Shown: positions 23,490 to 31,899 of the stretch, piece by piece
Layout: every line of letters starts with the position of its first letter
How positions within the stretch are numbered: the first letter of the stretch is position 1
Origin: Bradyrhizobium sp. AZCC 1721
GTDB taxonomy: Bacteria > Pseudomonadota > Alphaproteobacteria > Rhizobiales > Xanthobacteraceae
Direction of reading: 5' to 3'
Assembly: GCF_036924715.1 (NCBI RefSeq)
Contig: NZ_JAZHSB010000001.1
Span: 3,401,001-3,465,000 of the forward strand
DNA: 64,000 nucleotides
Translations under genes and position numbers: made by a program
Notes under the pieces: generated by a model
The model's database searches: none
What the model was told of the DNA's origin: nothing
What the model saw: the letters and a program-made list of their open reading frames with translations, nothing else

Positions 23490-24488
23490 ATGCCGCTGTC
23501 TATCGACCGCCGTCGCGCGCTTGCGCTCCTTGGCTCTTCCGTTGCCGCGCCGTGGCTTATGCCGCACGCGGGACGCGCGGCAGAGGCCTGGCCGATCCGG
23601 CCCGTGAAATACGTCAACGGCTTTCCGGCCGGCGGCGCCACCGACACGCTCTCGCGCCTGCTCTGCCAGAAGATGAGCGAACTGTCCGGGCAATCTTTCG
23701 TGGTCGAGAACAAGGCCGGCGCCGGCGGTGTGCTGGGCGCGGACGCGATCGCAAAAGCGCCGGCGGACGGCTACACGGTCGGGCTCGGCGGCATCGCCTC
23801 CAACGTGCTCGCAATCGGTAGCTACGCAAAACTCCCGTATCGCCCGCGCGAGGATTTCACCTTCATCACCGGCATGTGGCAATTGCCGAACATTTTAAGC
23901 GCGAAGAAGGACCTGTTCTCCGCGGACCTGAAGGAATTGCTCGCGGCGTTCAAGAAGGAGCCGGGCAAATACACCTACGCCTCCGCGGGCTTCGGCACCA
24001 CGCTGCATCTCTCCGGCGAGATGCTGAACAGCATGGCCGGCGTCCAGCTCCGTCACGTGCCCTATCGCGGCGCAGCTCCAGCGCTGAACGACCTGCTCGG
24101 CGGCAATGTCGATCTGTTGTTCGACAACCTGCCAGGCTCGCTGCCGAGCGTGCGCTCGGGTGCGATCCGCCCCGTGGCGGTCACCGCGAAGAAGCGGATC
24201 GCGGAGCTTCCCGACGTGCCGGCGTTCGCCGAACTGTTGCCCGGCTACGAGATGACCTCATGGACCGCACTGATCGGCCCCGCCAACATGCCGGGCGACC
24301 TCGTCGCGCAGATCAACGCGCTCACCGCAAAGGCCCTGAACGACCCCTGGCTCAAACAGCGCTACGCCGACTTAGGCGCCACTACGTGGCCGACCACCCC
24401 GCAGGAGATCACGGCTTATCGTGATAGCGAGGAAGCGCGACTGTTGCCGATCATGAAGGCGGCGGGGATCAAACCGGAAGGTGGGTAA
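23490..24488 (+). CDS. Bug/TctC family periplasmic binding protein, Tat-type signal
   Basis: 332 residues from the ATG at 23490 (AGGGGAGG upstream). The leader DRRRALALLGSSVAAPWLMP has a twin-arginine-like motif. The mature part begins WPIRPVKYVNGFPAGGATDT, the conserved Bug start, with VVENKAGAGGVLGADAIAKA and the ligand loop FGTTLHLSG. These proteins bind carboxylates for tripartite tricarboxylate transporters, but no TctA/TctB genes are nearby, so it is an orphan. Ligand unknown. The gap 23189-23489 shows no gene. Confidence 0.9.
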   Translation: MPLSIDRRRALALLGSSVAAPWLMPHAGRAAEAWPIRPVKYVNGFPAGGATDTLSRLLCQKMSELSGQSFVVENKAGAGGVLGADAIAKAPADGYTVGLGGIASNVLAIGSYAKLPYRPREDFTFITGMWQLPNILSAKKDLFSADLKELLAAFKKEPGKYTYASAGFGTTLHLSGEMLNSMAGVQLRHVPYRGAAPALNDLLGGNVDLLFDNLPGSLPSVRSGAIRPVAVTAKKRIAELPDVPAFAELLPGYEMTSWTALIGPANMPGDLVAQINALTAKALNDPWLKQRYADLGATTWPTTPQEITAYRDSEEARLLPIMKAAGIKPEGG

Positions 24489-24630
24489 GGGGAAGGGATA
24501 CTCGTGGTCTCCGCGGCTCGCCTGCCGAGATCGCCCTGAGAATTTGCGCAATGGAGCCCATGACAACGAGAGCGCCCCGTCTCGCGCCTGCGAGACGCCT
24601 GCTTTCTTCGGCTACGCCCTCACTCCTCAG

Positions 24631-24655
24631 GGAACACCTGTTTCGCTGCGGCGTT
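24631..24655 (+). promoter_or_regulatory. EcfG promoter, perfect match
   Basis: GGAAC (24631-24635), 16-bp spacer, CGTT (24652-24655), 25 bp upstream of the ATG at 24680. Confidence 0.75.
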
Positions 24656-24679
24656 CCTGCTCGAGAGGAGGAATTCGCC

Positions 24680-25729
24680 ATGAAATTTAGAGCATTGTTC
24701 ATTGCAGCAGCCATGCTGCTGATGCCGACCGCCGCACTGGCGGCGCCGGGCATCGTTACCACCACGGTCAGCCTGAAGGCCGGGCCCGGTGAAGGCTTTC
24801 CGACCGTCGACCGCATTCCCGGCGGCACCCGTGTCAACATCCACGGGTGCTTCAGAGGCAAGGCCTGGTGCGATGTGAGCTGGTCGGAGGATCGTGGCTG
24901 GGTGTCGTCGCGGTATCTCCAATATCTCTACCGCAACCGCTACGTCTATCTGCCCGACTATGTCGACGAGATCGACGTTCCCATCGTGCCGTTCGTGCTG
25001 ACCACGTACTGGTCGAGCCACTATGCGGCACGTCCCTGGTATCACCGCCGCGCCCACTGGAGTGGCTACTGGCGGTCGCATGAGCGTGTCGCAACGCGGT
25101 TGACGATCGACCGCTCGGCGGCCCGGATCGGCCGCGCGGCGGTCGCGCGCGATGGTGCGCTCCCCGAGGCAAGGACGCGTGCAAATGCGCGTATCGGCGT
25201 CGAGGAGAGGTCGCGTGCCCGCGTCGAGGAACGGACGCGCGCCGGTGTCACGGAGCGGAGCCGCGCCGGCGTGACGGAACGCGTGACGCGGGAGAGGGAC
25301 ATCACGACGCGTGGCGCACGCGAAGCGCGCGAACGCGCGGTGGTGCAGGACCGCATGACGCGCGAAAACGCGCGGACGGCGCGAGAGAGCGCACGGCTGA
25401 CGCGTGAGAACGCAAGAACGACGGTGCGCGAGCAGCCGATGGTCCGCGGTGGACGCACGCAGCAGACGCCGCCGATCGTGGCCCGCGGCCATGACGAACC
25501 GCGCGCGGCTGCGCCGCGGATGGAGCGTGCCACGCCCCGCATGACGCAGCCCGATGCGGCGCGCGGTGGTGGCGGCCCGCCGAACGTACGCGCGCAGCAG
25601 ACGCCGGCCCCGGCCGCCCCGCGCGCAGCAGCGCCCGCGACGCCGCAGGGCGGCGGCGCGCCGCAGATCGCACCGCGCGGTGGCGGTGGACCGGGCGGTG
25701 GCGGAGGCCACGGTCAGGACAGGCGCTAA
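24680..25729 (+). CDS. Exported SH3-domain protein with Arg-rich repeat tail
   Basis: 349 residues from the ATG at 24680, ribosome site AGGAGG. Signal peptide (about 1-22, ending ALAAPG), then a bacterial SH3 domain (about 25-85: TTTVSLKAGPGEGFPTVDRI, GGTRVNIHGCFRGKAWCDVS, WVSSRYLQYL). After about 150 the sequence becomes imperfect Arg/Ala/Glu repeats (EERSRARVEERTRAGVTER and variants), then Gly/Pro-rich. Such a basic tail may bind peptidoglycan or nucleic acid. The frame opposite is a mirror artefact. Probably stress-induced from the EcfG site. Confidence 0.88.
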   Translation: MKFRALFIAAAMLLMPTAALAAPGIVTTTVSLKAGPGEGFPTVDRIPGGTRVNIHGCFRGKAWCDVSWSEDRGWVSSRYLQYLYRNRYVYLPDYVDEIDVPIVPFVLTTYWSSHYAARPWYHRRAHWSGYWRSHERVATRLTIDRSAARIGRAAVARDGALPEARTRANARIGVEERSRARVEERTRAGVTERSRAGVTERVTRERDITTRGAREARERAVVQDRMTRENARTARESARLTRENARTTVREQPMVRGGRTQQTPPIVARGHDEPRAAAPRMERATPRMTQPDAARGGGGPPNVRAQQTPAPAAPRAAAPATPQGGGAPQIAPRGGGGPGGGGGHGQDRR

Positions 25730-25734
25730 TACAC

Positions 25735-25763
25735 GAAAAGCCCGGCCTTGAGCCGGGCTTTTC
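25735..25763 (+). terminator. Rho-independent terminator
   Basis: GAAAAGCCCGGC / GCCGGGCTTTTC with CTTGA loop and following T-run, directly after the SH3-protein gene. Confidence 0.88.
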
Positions 25764-25901
25764 TTTTGCTCGACGATCATCCGGACAACGCTTGGGTACT
25801 ACGCTGCTCCAAGCTGTATGGCGAGTTAGTTAGTGAGCGGGAACCGCCGCAAAATCGCCTCACCTGCCGAAATTTCATGCTGTTCCACGATCTCTGGTGT
25901 C

Positions 25902-25926
25902 GGAACACACTACCCTGCCGCTCGTT
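25902..25926 (+). promoter_or_regulatory. EcfG promoter, perfect match
   Basis: GGAAC (25902-25906), 16-bp spacer, CGTT (25923-25926), 42 bp upstream of the PepSY gene start. Confidence 0.75.
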
Positions 25927-25967
25927 CTAACTGGCGTAACAGCTCAACGCGTTCGACAGGAGTATCC

Positions 25968-26228
25968 ATGCGAAATGTCATTCTTCCAATTGTCACTGCC
26001 TTAGCGCTTGGTGCAGCGACACCTGCCGTCGCCTTCGATTCCGGTGACCAGATTTCGATGGAGACCGCGCTCGACGTCGCGACCGGTCTCGGCGTCATGA
26101 CGGTGTCCTACACCCAGTTCCAAGGCAATCAGTGGGAGATCAAAGGCCGCGACCGCGCGGGCCGCTGGATGGAAGTCTATGTCGACTCGCGAACCGGCGA
26201 GGTACGCCACATGAATCGCGGATGGTAG
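25968..26228 (+). CDS. Small exported PepSY-domain protein
   Basis: 86 residues from the ATG at 25968 (AGGAGT upstream). Signal peptide (about 1-22), then one PepSY domain: MTVSYTQFQGNQWEIKGRDR and WMEVYVDSRTGEVRHMNRGW, the usual 'y.v...d..g..v.vyVd..tGeV' pattern. PepSY domains often inhibit or shield proteases or bind peptides in the envelope. Stress-inducible by the upstream EcfG site. Confidence 0.88.
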   Translation: MRNVILPIVTALALGAATPAVAFDSGDQISMETALDVATGLGVMTVSYTQFQGNQWEIKGRDRAGRWMEVYVDSRTGEVRHMNRGW

Positions 26229-26277
26229 CCGCGTTCTCACCGGCAAGTAACGAGTAGCAAGCAGCCTGTATGAGCCA

Positions 26278-26307
26278 AACCGGGTCGCGCATTCGCGCGA
26301 CCCGGTT
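26278..26307. terminator. Hairpin between convergent genes
   Basis: AACCGGGTCGCGC / GCGCGACCCGGTT, perfect 13-bp stem, ATTC loop, no T-run. Sits between the PepSY gene and the convergent helicase gene. Confidence 0.6.
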
Positions 26308-26325
26308 GCTCGTCCGGCCACGCTG

Positions 26326-28395
26326 CTAACGCCACATGCCGCGCATGCGCTCACGAATATCCATCTGCACGCTTTGACTTGGCGTCGGGCGTGCGGCCGT
26401 TGGCGCCGCCGGCCATGTGTGCCGATCGAACAGCTTCACAAGATGATCCGGTATGAAGCGCGTCCGGGACGCATAGACATGTCGGTCGCCGCGTGCCTGC
26501 TGACCGTGCACGAAGAAGCGCTGCGGCACGATCAGATGCAGATCGTCCTTGGCGCGCGTCATCGCAACATACAGAAGACGTCGCTCTTCTTCGAGTTCAG
26601 CCGTCGTGCCGGCGCCGAGGTCAGACGGCATGCAGCCGTCGACCACGTTCAAGGCGTATACCGACGTCCATTCCTGCCCCTTGGCAGAGTGGATCGTGGA
26701 CAGGATCAGATAGTCCTCGTCTCGCAGTGGTGGCCCGGAGCGATCGCTGGTCGCGTCAGGCGGATCGAGCGTGAGCTCGGTCAGAAAGCGTTCGCGGGAA
26801 GGATAGCCCGACGCGATCTGCTCGAGCTGCAGCAGGTCGGCCAGCCGCACCTCGGCATCCTCGTGGATGCGCTCCAGATGCGGGGTGTACCAGAGCCTGA
26901 TACGTTCGATGTCAACAGGCCATTCCGAATAGCGGAGATTACCAAGCGTTTCGACGAACGCGGTCCAATCCTGGCCGGCGCGGGGAGGCGTCGGCAGCGC
27001 TGCAAGCGCGGCGATCGGATCGGCCATTACGGTGGTTTGATCGAGAATGCGCTGCGCCGACGCCGGGCCGATACCGGGCAGCAAATGAAGCACGCGGAAT
27101 CCGGCGACGCGGTCCCGCGGGTTCTCGACGAACTTGAGCAGCGCCAGCACGTCCTTGACGTGGGCGGCGTCCAAAAACTTCAGGCCGCCGAACTTGACGA
27201 AGGGAATATTGCGCCGCGTCAGCTCGACCTCCAGCGGGCCGCTGTGCGAGGACGTCCGGAACAGAACAGCCTGCTCCTTGAGACGCGATCCTTCCTCGCG
27301 GTTCGACAGCACCTGCTCGACGATGTAGCGCGCCTGGTCGGCCTCATCGCGAACCGTGACCAGACGGGGTAGCTGGGCCGAATTGCGCTCGGTCCAGAGG
27401 TTTTTGGTGAACCGTTCCCTGGCAAGTCCAATCACGCCATTGGCGGCCGTCAGAACCGGCTGAGTGGAGCGATAGTTGCGGTCGAGCGTGACGATCTCTG
27501 CTTTTGGGCTGAAGTGATCGGGAAAATCCAGAATGTTTCTGACAGTGGCCGCGCGAAACGAATAGATCGATTGGGCGTCGTCCCCGACCACGGTAAGGCC
27601 GCGTCCATCCGGCTTGAGCGCCAGCAGGATCGTCGCCTGAAGCCGATTGGTGTCCTGATATTCGTCGACCATGACATGATCGAACCGGCCGCCGATCTCC
27701 TGCGCGATTGCAGGCTCCGAGACCATCTGCGCCCACCACAGCAGCAGGTCGTCATAGTCGAGCACGTTTTGCTTCTGCTTGGCCTCGACGTAAGCAGCGA
27801 ACAATCGCTTGAGTTCGTCAGCCCATCCCGAACACCAGGGATAATGCTGTCCGAGCACCGCCTCGATCGGCGCCTGCGCGTTCACGCAGCGGGAATAGAT
27901 TGAAAGGCAGGTGCCCTTGGTCGGAAAACGAGACTCGGTCTTTGAAAATCCGAGCTCGTGACGCACCAGATTGAGCAGGTCTGCCGAATCCTCGCGATCA
28001 TGGATGGTGAAGGCCGGATCGAAGCCGATGCGTTCGGCATATTCGCGCAGCAGCCGCGCCCCCATGCCATGAAAGGTCCCGGCCCAGGTCAGCGCCTCCG
28101 TCATGATACCGGCCTTGTCGCCGAGGACACGGCGCGCGATGCGTTCGACACGCTGCGTCATCTCGGCGGCGGCACGGCGCGAAAACGTCATCAGCAGCAT
28201 GCGGCGCGGGTCGGCGCCTTTGATGATGAGGTGGGCAACCCGGTGCGCGAGCGTGTTGGTCTTTCCGGATCCTGCGCCGGCAATGACAAGGAGAGGCGAG
28301 CCTATGATTCCATCCGGGCCGATGCCGTGCTCGACGGCCTTGCGCTGCTCGGGATTGAGGCTGTCCAGATATTGATCGGTAGTTTCAGCGAGCAC
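26326..28395 (-). CDS. UvrD/PcrA-like superfamily 1 DNA helicase
   Basis: 689 residues, SF1A helicase. Motif Q and Walker A (LNPEQRKAV, AGAGSGKTNT at 39-48), motif Ia FSRRAAAEM, motif II DEYQDTN (244-250), motif III GDDAQSIYSFRAA, motif IV LDRNYRST, motif V TIHSAKGQEW and motif VI VAMTRAKDDL. Length and layout resemble short UvrD/PcrA/Rep paralogues without the long C-terminal tail of UvrD. It probably unwinds DNA 3'-5' in repair. No nuclease domain. Well supported, but a specific name would be a guess. Confidence 0.93.
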   Translation of the reverse strand: MLAETTDQYLDSLNPEQRKAVEHGIGPDGIIGSPLLVIAGAGSGKTNTLAHRVAHLIIKGADPRRMLLMTFSRRAAAEMTQRVERIARRVLGDKAGIMTEALTWAGTFHGMGARLLREYAERIGFDPAFTIHDREDSADLLNLVRHELGFSKTESRFPTKGTCLSIYSRCVNAQAPIEAVLGQHYPWCSGWADELKRLFAAYVEAKQKQNVLDYDDLLLWWAQMVSEPAIAQEIGGRFDHVMVDEYQDTNRLQATILLALKPDGRGLTVVGDDAQSIYSFRAATVRNILDFPDHFSPKAEIVTLDRNYRSTQPVLTAANGVIGLARERFTKNLWTERNSAQLPRLVTVRDEADQARYIVEQVLSNREEGSRLKEQAVLFRTSSHSGPLEVELTRRNIPFVKFGGLKFLDAAHVKDVLALLKFVENPRDRVAGFRVLHLLPGIGPASAQRILDQTTVMADPIAALAALPTPPRAGQDWTAFVETLGNLRYSEWPVDIERIRLWYTPHLERIHEDAEVRLADLLQLEQIASGYPSRERFLTELTLDPPDATSDRSGPPLRDEDYLILSTIHSAKGQEWTSVYALNVVDGCMPSDLGAGTTAELEEERRLLYVAMTRAKDDLHLIVPQRFFVHGQQARGDRHVYASRTRFIPDHLVKLFDRHTWPAAPTAARPTPSQSVQMDIRERMRGMWR

Positions 28396-28599
28396 GAATC
28401 ACCCCATGTCGATCGGAGGATCGGCGGATTCGCTGAAGGTCGCAATGAGGGATGTCCGCGGCTCGCCCTCGGCTAACTCGCCCTACGTTTGCTTCTCCTT
28501 GACATGTCAGTGCTCCGCCGCCCGAATGGCGAATAGCGCATAAGCGCCCGTCGCGGTGCCTCACCCGGCGCATAAAAAACAAAGCGGGAGGGTTTGCGA

Positions 28600-29586
28600 A
28601 TGTTTCGCCAGGTCAGCAATTTGGTCAGAAATTTCGCGCTTGCGGCGCTTGCGGCCGCAAGCCTGCTCGGTGCCGGAAACGCGCAAGCGGCCTTCCCGGA
28701 GCGGCCGATCACGCTGATCGTGCCGTGGGCCGCTGGCGGCGGCACCGACGCGGTCGCGCGCCAGATCGCGAGCATGCTGGAACGCGATCTCAAGCAGCCG
28801 GTGAACGTCGTGAACCGCACGGGCGGGTCGGGCGTGGTCGGCCACCAGGCGATCGCCACCGCCGCGCCTGACGGTTACACGTTCGGTCTCATCACGCTCG
28901 AGATCAACCTGATGCACTGGGTGGGGCTCACCGATCTCACTTGGGAGAAGTATACGCCGATCGCGCTGGTCAACCAGGACCCCGCCGCGATCCACGTGAA
29001 GGCGGACTCGCCCTACAAGACCGTCAAGGAGCTGTTCGCGCATATCAAGGCGAACCCGAACAAGGTGGTGGCCTCGGGTACGGGGCAGGGCGGAAGCTGG
29101 CATGTCGCGCTCGCCGGCCTGATGCAGGCCGGCGGCGTGTCGCCGAGCTCGATCCGTTGGGTGCCGTCCACCGGCGCCGCGACCGCGCTGACCGATCTCG
29201 CGGCCGGCGGCGTCGACTTCGTCGCGTGCTCGATGCCGGAGGCCGAGGCGCTGATCAAGGCGGGGCGTATCCGCAGCCTCGTGTTCTTCTCGCCCAAGCG
29301 CGCGCCGAACTTCCCTGATGTGCCGACCACCGAGGAGGCGACGGGTCACAAGTGGCACAAGGGTGTGTGGCGCGGCTTTGCAGCGCCCAAGGGTCTGCCG
29401 AAGGAGATTGCCGCGCAGTACGAGACCGCGATCAAGAAGATCTGGGACAGCGAAGAGTTCAAGGAGTTCATGAACAGGCGCGGCTTCGACATGATCTATC
29501 TGGACTCGGCGAAGTTCGCGGAGTTCATGAAGGCGGACAACGAGGACAACGGCAAGGCGCTGAAGTCGCTCGGGCTGGCGAAGTAA
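28600..29586 (+). CDS. Bug/TctC family periplasmic binding protein, second copy
   Basis: 328 residues from the ATG at 28600, ribosome site GGGAGGG; the upstream TTG at 28594 is less likely. Signal peptide (LAALAAASLLGAGNAQA), mature start FPERPITLIVPWAAGGGTDA and VNVVNRTGGSGVVGHQAIAT, GTGQGGSWHVA as the ligand loop. Same family as 23490-24488 but clearly a different paralogue, and also without TctA/TctB genes nearby. Divergent from the helicase gene. Confidence 0.9.
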   Translation: MFRQVSNLVRNFALAALAAASLLGAGNAQAAFPERPITLIVPWAAGGGTDAVARQIASMLERDLKQPVNVVNRTGGSGVVGHQAIATAAPDGYTFGLITLEINLMHWVGLTDLTWEKYTPIALVNQDPAAIHVKADSPYKTVKELFAHIKANPNKVVASGTGQGGSWHVALAGLMQAGGVSPSSIRWVPSTGAATALTDLAAGGVDFVACSMPEAEALIKAGRIRSLVFFSPKRAPNFPDVPTTEEATGHKWHKGVWRGFAAPKGLPKEIAAQYETAIKKIWDSEEFKEFMNRRGFDMIYLDSAKFAEFMKADNEDNGKALKSLGLAK

Positions 29587-29612
29587 GTGAATGAGGTGAG
29601 TGTAGCCCGGAT

Positions 29613-29684
29613 AGCCCGGATGAGCGAAGCGATATCCGGGGCGGTGCTGGGGTCGTCCCGGATATCGCCGCGCTCGTCGGGGCT
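29613..29684. repeat. Imperfect 28-bp inverted repeat, AGCCCGGATGAGCG type
   Basis: 29613-29640 and 29657-29684 pair with four mismatches in 28 positions. Same family as 29794-29900 and familiar from Bradyrhizobium intergenic DNA. The whole gap 29587-30111 holds no gene. Confidence 0.7.
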
Positions 29685-29793
29685 GCTTGCTGACGATCTC
29701 GCCTCCCGGACTCGGTGCAGATACTCTTCCGCAGTACACCGCAGGGCCCAGACACAAAATCGCGAAAACAACCCCATGCAAAGTAGCGAGCGC

Positions 29794-29900
29794 AGCCCGG
29801 ATGAGCCAATGGGTCGCGCGAATGCGCGCCCGATGGCAGGCTCCACGAAATCCGAGGCGGTGCTCGGGTTGTCCCGGATATCACTGTGCTCATCCGGGCT
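29794..29900. repeat. Inverted repeat element, AGCCCGGATGAG ends
   Basis: AGCCCGGATGAG (29794-29805) and CTCATCCGGGCT (29889-29900) are perfect reverse complements flanking about 83 bp. Second member of the family at 29613-29684. Confidence 0.7.
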
Positions 29901-30111
29901 ACTCGCTGTGGAAAAAAAGGACTACAGTCAACGCAAGGCCGAGCCGCCATGCCGCGTGCGTGTCTCGCATCGGAACCCAAGGGCAACGGTAGCCCGTTCC
30001 TCCGGTCTTGGCATCGGCGGTACGTTGTCGAAGATGTCCTCCTGAAATTTTTGAGGCCCACTTGGCTTGGGTGTAGAATTGATGCCGGTTGCCCACTACA
30101 GGAGGTAAGCC

Positions 30112-30702
30112 ATGAACAGGCTCTATGCTCTCGCGTCGGTTGGGTTCTGCGTCGCATCGGCAGCCCTCACCATCACATCGGCATCGGCTCTTCCCACCGA
30201 GGAAGTCCCGAAGACCGAACCAGAGTACATCGCCAAGGTGAAGACCGCTGCTCCGGCGTCGGTCGTGAACAACGCGACGATCACCATGCCGCAGCCGGAT
30301 GGATCTTCCAAGACGATCCAAACCGGATCGAACGGTTTCACTTGCTTTATCGGAAATGACGGAACGCCCGAATGCGATGACGAGAACGCCATGGAATGGC
30401 GCAAGGCTCTGCAGGCCAAACAGACTCCGCCGAACAAAATTGGCCTCATTTTCATGCTGGACGGTGACACAGGCACGAGCAATCATGATTCCGCCGAACG
30501 GCACACGCACAAGCATTGGGTCCAGACCGGGCCGCATGTGATGATCGTCGGCGGCGCAGCACGTGAGATGCTCAGTCCCTATCCGCGCGATCTGGATGTC
30601 AAGGACCCGACGCAGCCCTACATCATGTTCCCCGGCAAACCCAACGAGCACCTGATGATCCCGGTACACTCGGAACCGATAACGACGGGCAGTGCGCGGT
30701 AA
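30112..30702 (+). CDS. Exported hypothetical protein
   Basis: 196 residues, ribosome site AGGAGG. Signal peptide (about 1-26, cleavage near ASA-L). Mature region contains FTCFIGNDGTPECDDENAME, with a possible disulfide, and a hydrophilic HTHKHWVQTGPHVMIVGGAA segment. I recognise the segment as a recurring pattern in exported hypothetical proteins, but no enzyme activity. Probably periplasmic or outer-membrane-associated. Confidence 0.78.
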   Translation: MNRLYALASVGFCVASAALTITSASALPTEEVPKTEPEYIAKVKTAAPASVVNNATITMPQPDGSSKTIQTGSNGFTCFIGNDGTPECDDENAMEWRKALQAKQTPPNKIGLIFMLDGDTGTSNHDSAERHTHKHWVQTGPHVMIVGGAAREMLSPYPRDLDVKDPTQPYIMFPGKPNEHLMIPVHSEPITTGSAR

Positions 30703-30754
30703 CGCGCGCGAATTCCGCCGTGCCTGAGGCCAACGGCACGGCGGGGCGCGCAAA

Positions 30755-30853
30755 CGCGAAGCAAACGCATTGTTAAGAAGTGGCTCGCGCTGATTTGTGC
30801 GATTCCGATTCGTTCTTTGCGAACAGAATGGAGTCGGATGGAGAACAAAGCTG
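30755..30853. repeat. 100-bp dispersed repeat, copy 3
   Basis: Nearly identical to 21767-21866 (CGCGAAGCAAACGCATTGTT...GGAGAACAAAGCTG), same orientation. Marks the left end of the accessory patch 30.9-34.1 kb. Confidence 0.85.
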
Positions 30854-30885
30854 CGTCCGCATAACATGCGGCGTCAAAAGGTCAT

Positions 30886-30972
30886 ATTACGGTGAAAGTG
30901 CATTTAATCACCGTTGGGCACCCATGCTGCCTTGCTAGCGGCTTTCCGAGTTAAGTGCACTGTCACCGTAAT
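30886..30972. repeat. 22-bp near-perfect inverted repeat
   Basis: Arm 30886-30907 (ATTACGGTGAAAGTGCATTTAA) pairs with 30951-30972 with two mismatches; the sequence is quoted in 20-base pieces only as ATTACGGTGAAAGTGCATTT. The 43-bp centre has no gene. A/T-rich compared with its surroundings. Could be the end of a mobile or integrated segment, or a hairpin. Confidence 0.7.
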
Positions 30973-31002
30973 TGGGGCGCTCCGACGGGACCCTAACCGG
31001 TA

Positions 31003-31746
31003 TTAAAGGGGTGTAGCGCCGGCCCAAATCGTTTCGTAAGCCTTTATCTTGAGGTCTGACGTACCGGGGTCCGTTTTTGTAAACGAAGTCGGTGCTCTGC
31101 CGGCCAGATTGTTAAAGGATTGGCCGACATTCCATACATGCTTTTCGTCGACTACGATCAATCTGTCATGCAGCGTTCTAGGGGCGGCAAGTCTGATCTC
31201 TATGGGCCGGCGCCCGCCGTGCTGTGTGGCCCATGTCCGCGCCATAGGCGCAAGCGAGGCTTTCATTTGATGGGCATCACGAAGAAGACGTAGCGGCGTT
31301 CCTTCGTTAGCCAACTGTGCAAAGTCGATGAGAAATTTTTCGTCCAGATATGGATCGACGATAAGCAGATCGATTGTTGCTTCACTGAAAATTCTGCTAA
31401 CCGCTGCCATAGCGTCGAATACGTTGCCGGCCGGTATGAAAGCGCCGCGCTGACCCGCGGGCAATTCAAACTCGATAGTCGCGATAGCCTTGAAGACTAA
31501 CGTCTTGATTTCTTCGACCCCCGTTTCGTGGCCGTTCATGGAATCTAGCTTGCCTTGGGCGAGTTTGAACTCAGTCTCTGCTGCCAAGCCGAGAGCCTCA
31601 CCGATGAGGGCTCTGGCGCGACCCATCCAGCGGTGGCGATCATCAGTCATAGGTATTTGATATGTCAGATCGGGAAAGCTTTCTGCCAGCGCGCGCAGTT
31701 CCCCGTAAAGCGCCAGTGTCGGCAATTTCGACAGCGTGCTTCTCAT
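31003..31746 (-). CDS. Phospholipase D-like protein with altered HKD motif
   Basis: 247 residues from the ATG at 31746 (AGGGGGACACGCA upstream; an in-frame start at 31884 would add an unsupported segment). The C-terminal half is a PLD-like fold: DLLIVDPYLDEKFLIDFAQL, then LHDRLIVVDEKHVWNVGQSF. The HKD motif HxKx4D appears as H193-D-R195-L-I-V-V-D200, with Lys replaced by Arg. Only one HKD motif is visible, so it may dimerise like Nuc-type nucleases. The N-terminal half is helical and unrecognised. Candidate nuclease or effector of the patch. Confidence 0.72.
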   Translation of the reverse strand: MRSTLSKLPTLALYGELRALAESFPDLTYQIPMTDDRHRWMGRARALIGEALGLAAETEFKLAQGKLDSMNGHETGVEEIKTLVFKAIATIEFELPAGQRGAFIPAGNVFDAMAAVSRIFSEATIDLLIVDPYLDEKFLIDFAQLANEGTPLRLLRDAHQMKASLAPMARTWATQHGGRRPIEIRLAAPRTLHDRLIVVDEKHVWNVGQSFNNLAGRAPTSFTKTDPGTSDLKIKAYETIWAGATPL

Positions 31747-31862
31747 TGCGTGTCCCCCTACAATGGAGAGTAGCGGTAAGGTGCCATAGCAAACGCATTG
31801 CACCGACGTTAGCAAGTAGAGCGAGTTAGCGAAGCGTAACCGCCGACGTGGTGGCAAAGAAC

Positions 31863-31890
31863 GGCGGATAACGCCTTCGGCCAATCCGCC
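31863..31890. repeat. Palindrome, GGCGGAT family
   Basis: GGCGGAT (31863-31869) pairs with ATCCGCC (31884-31890) around a GCC-TTCGG-C inner part, same family as 17223-17254. Sits between two patch genes. The rest of 31747-31899 shows nothing else. Confidence 0.6.
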
Positions 31891-31899
31891 CGACGTTAG

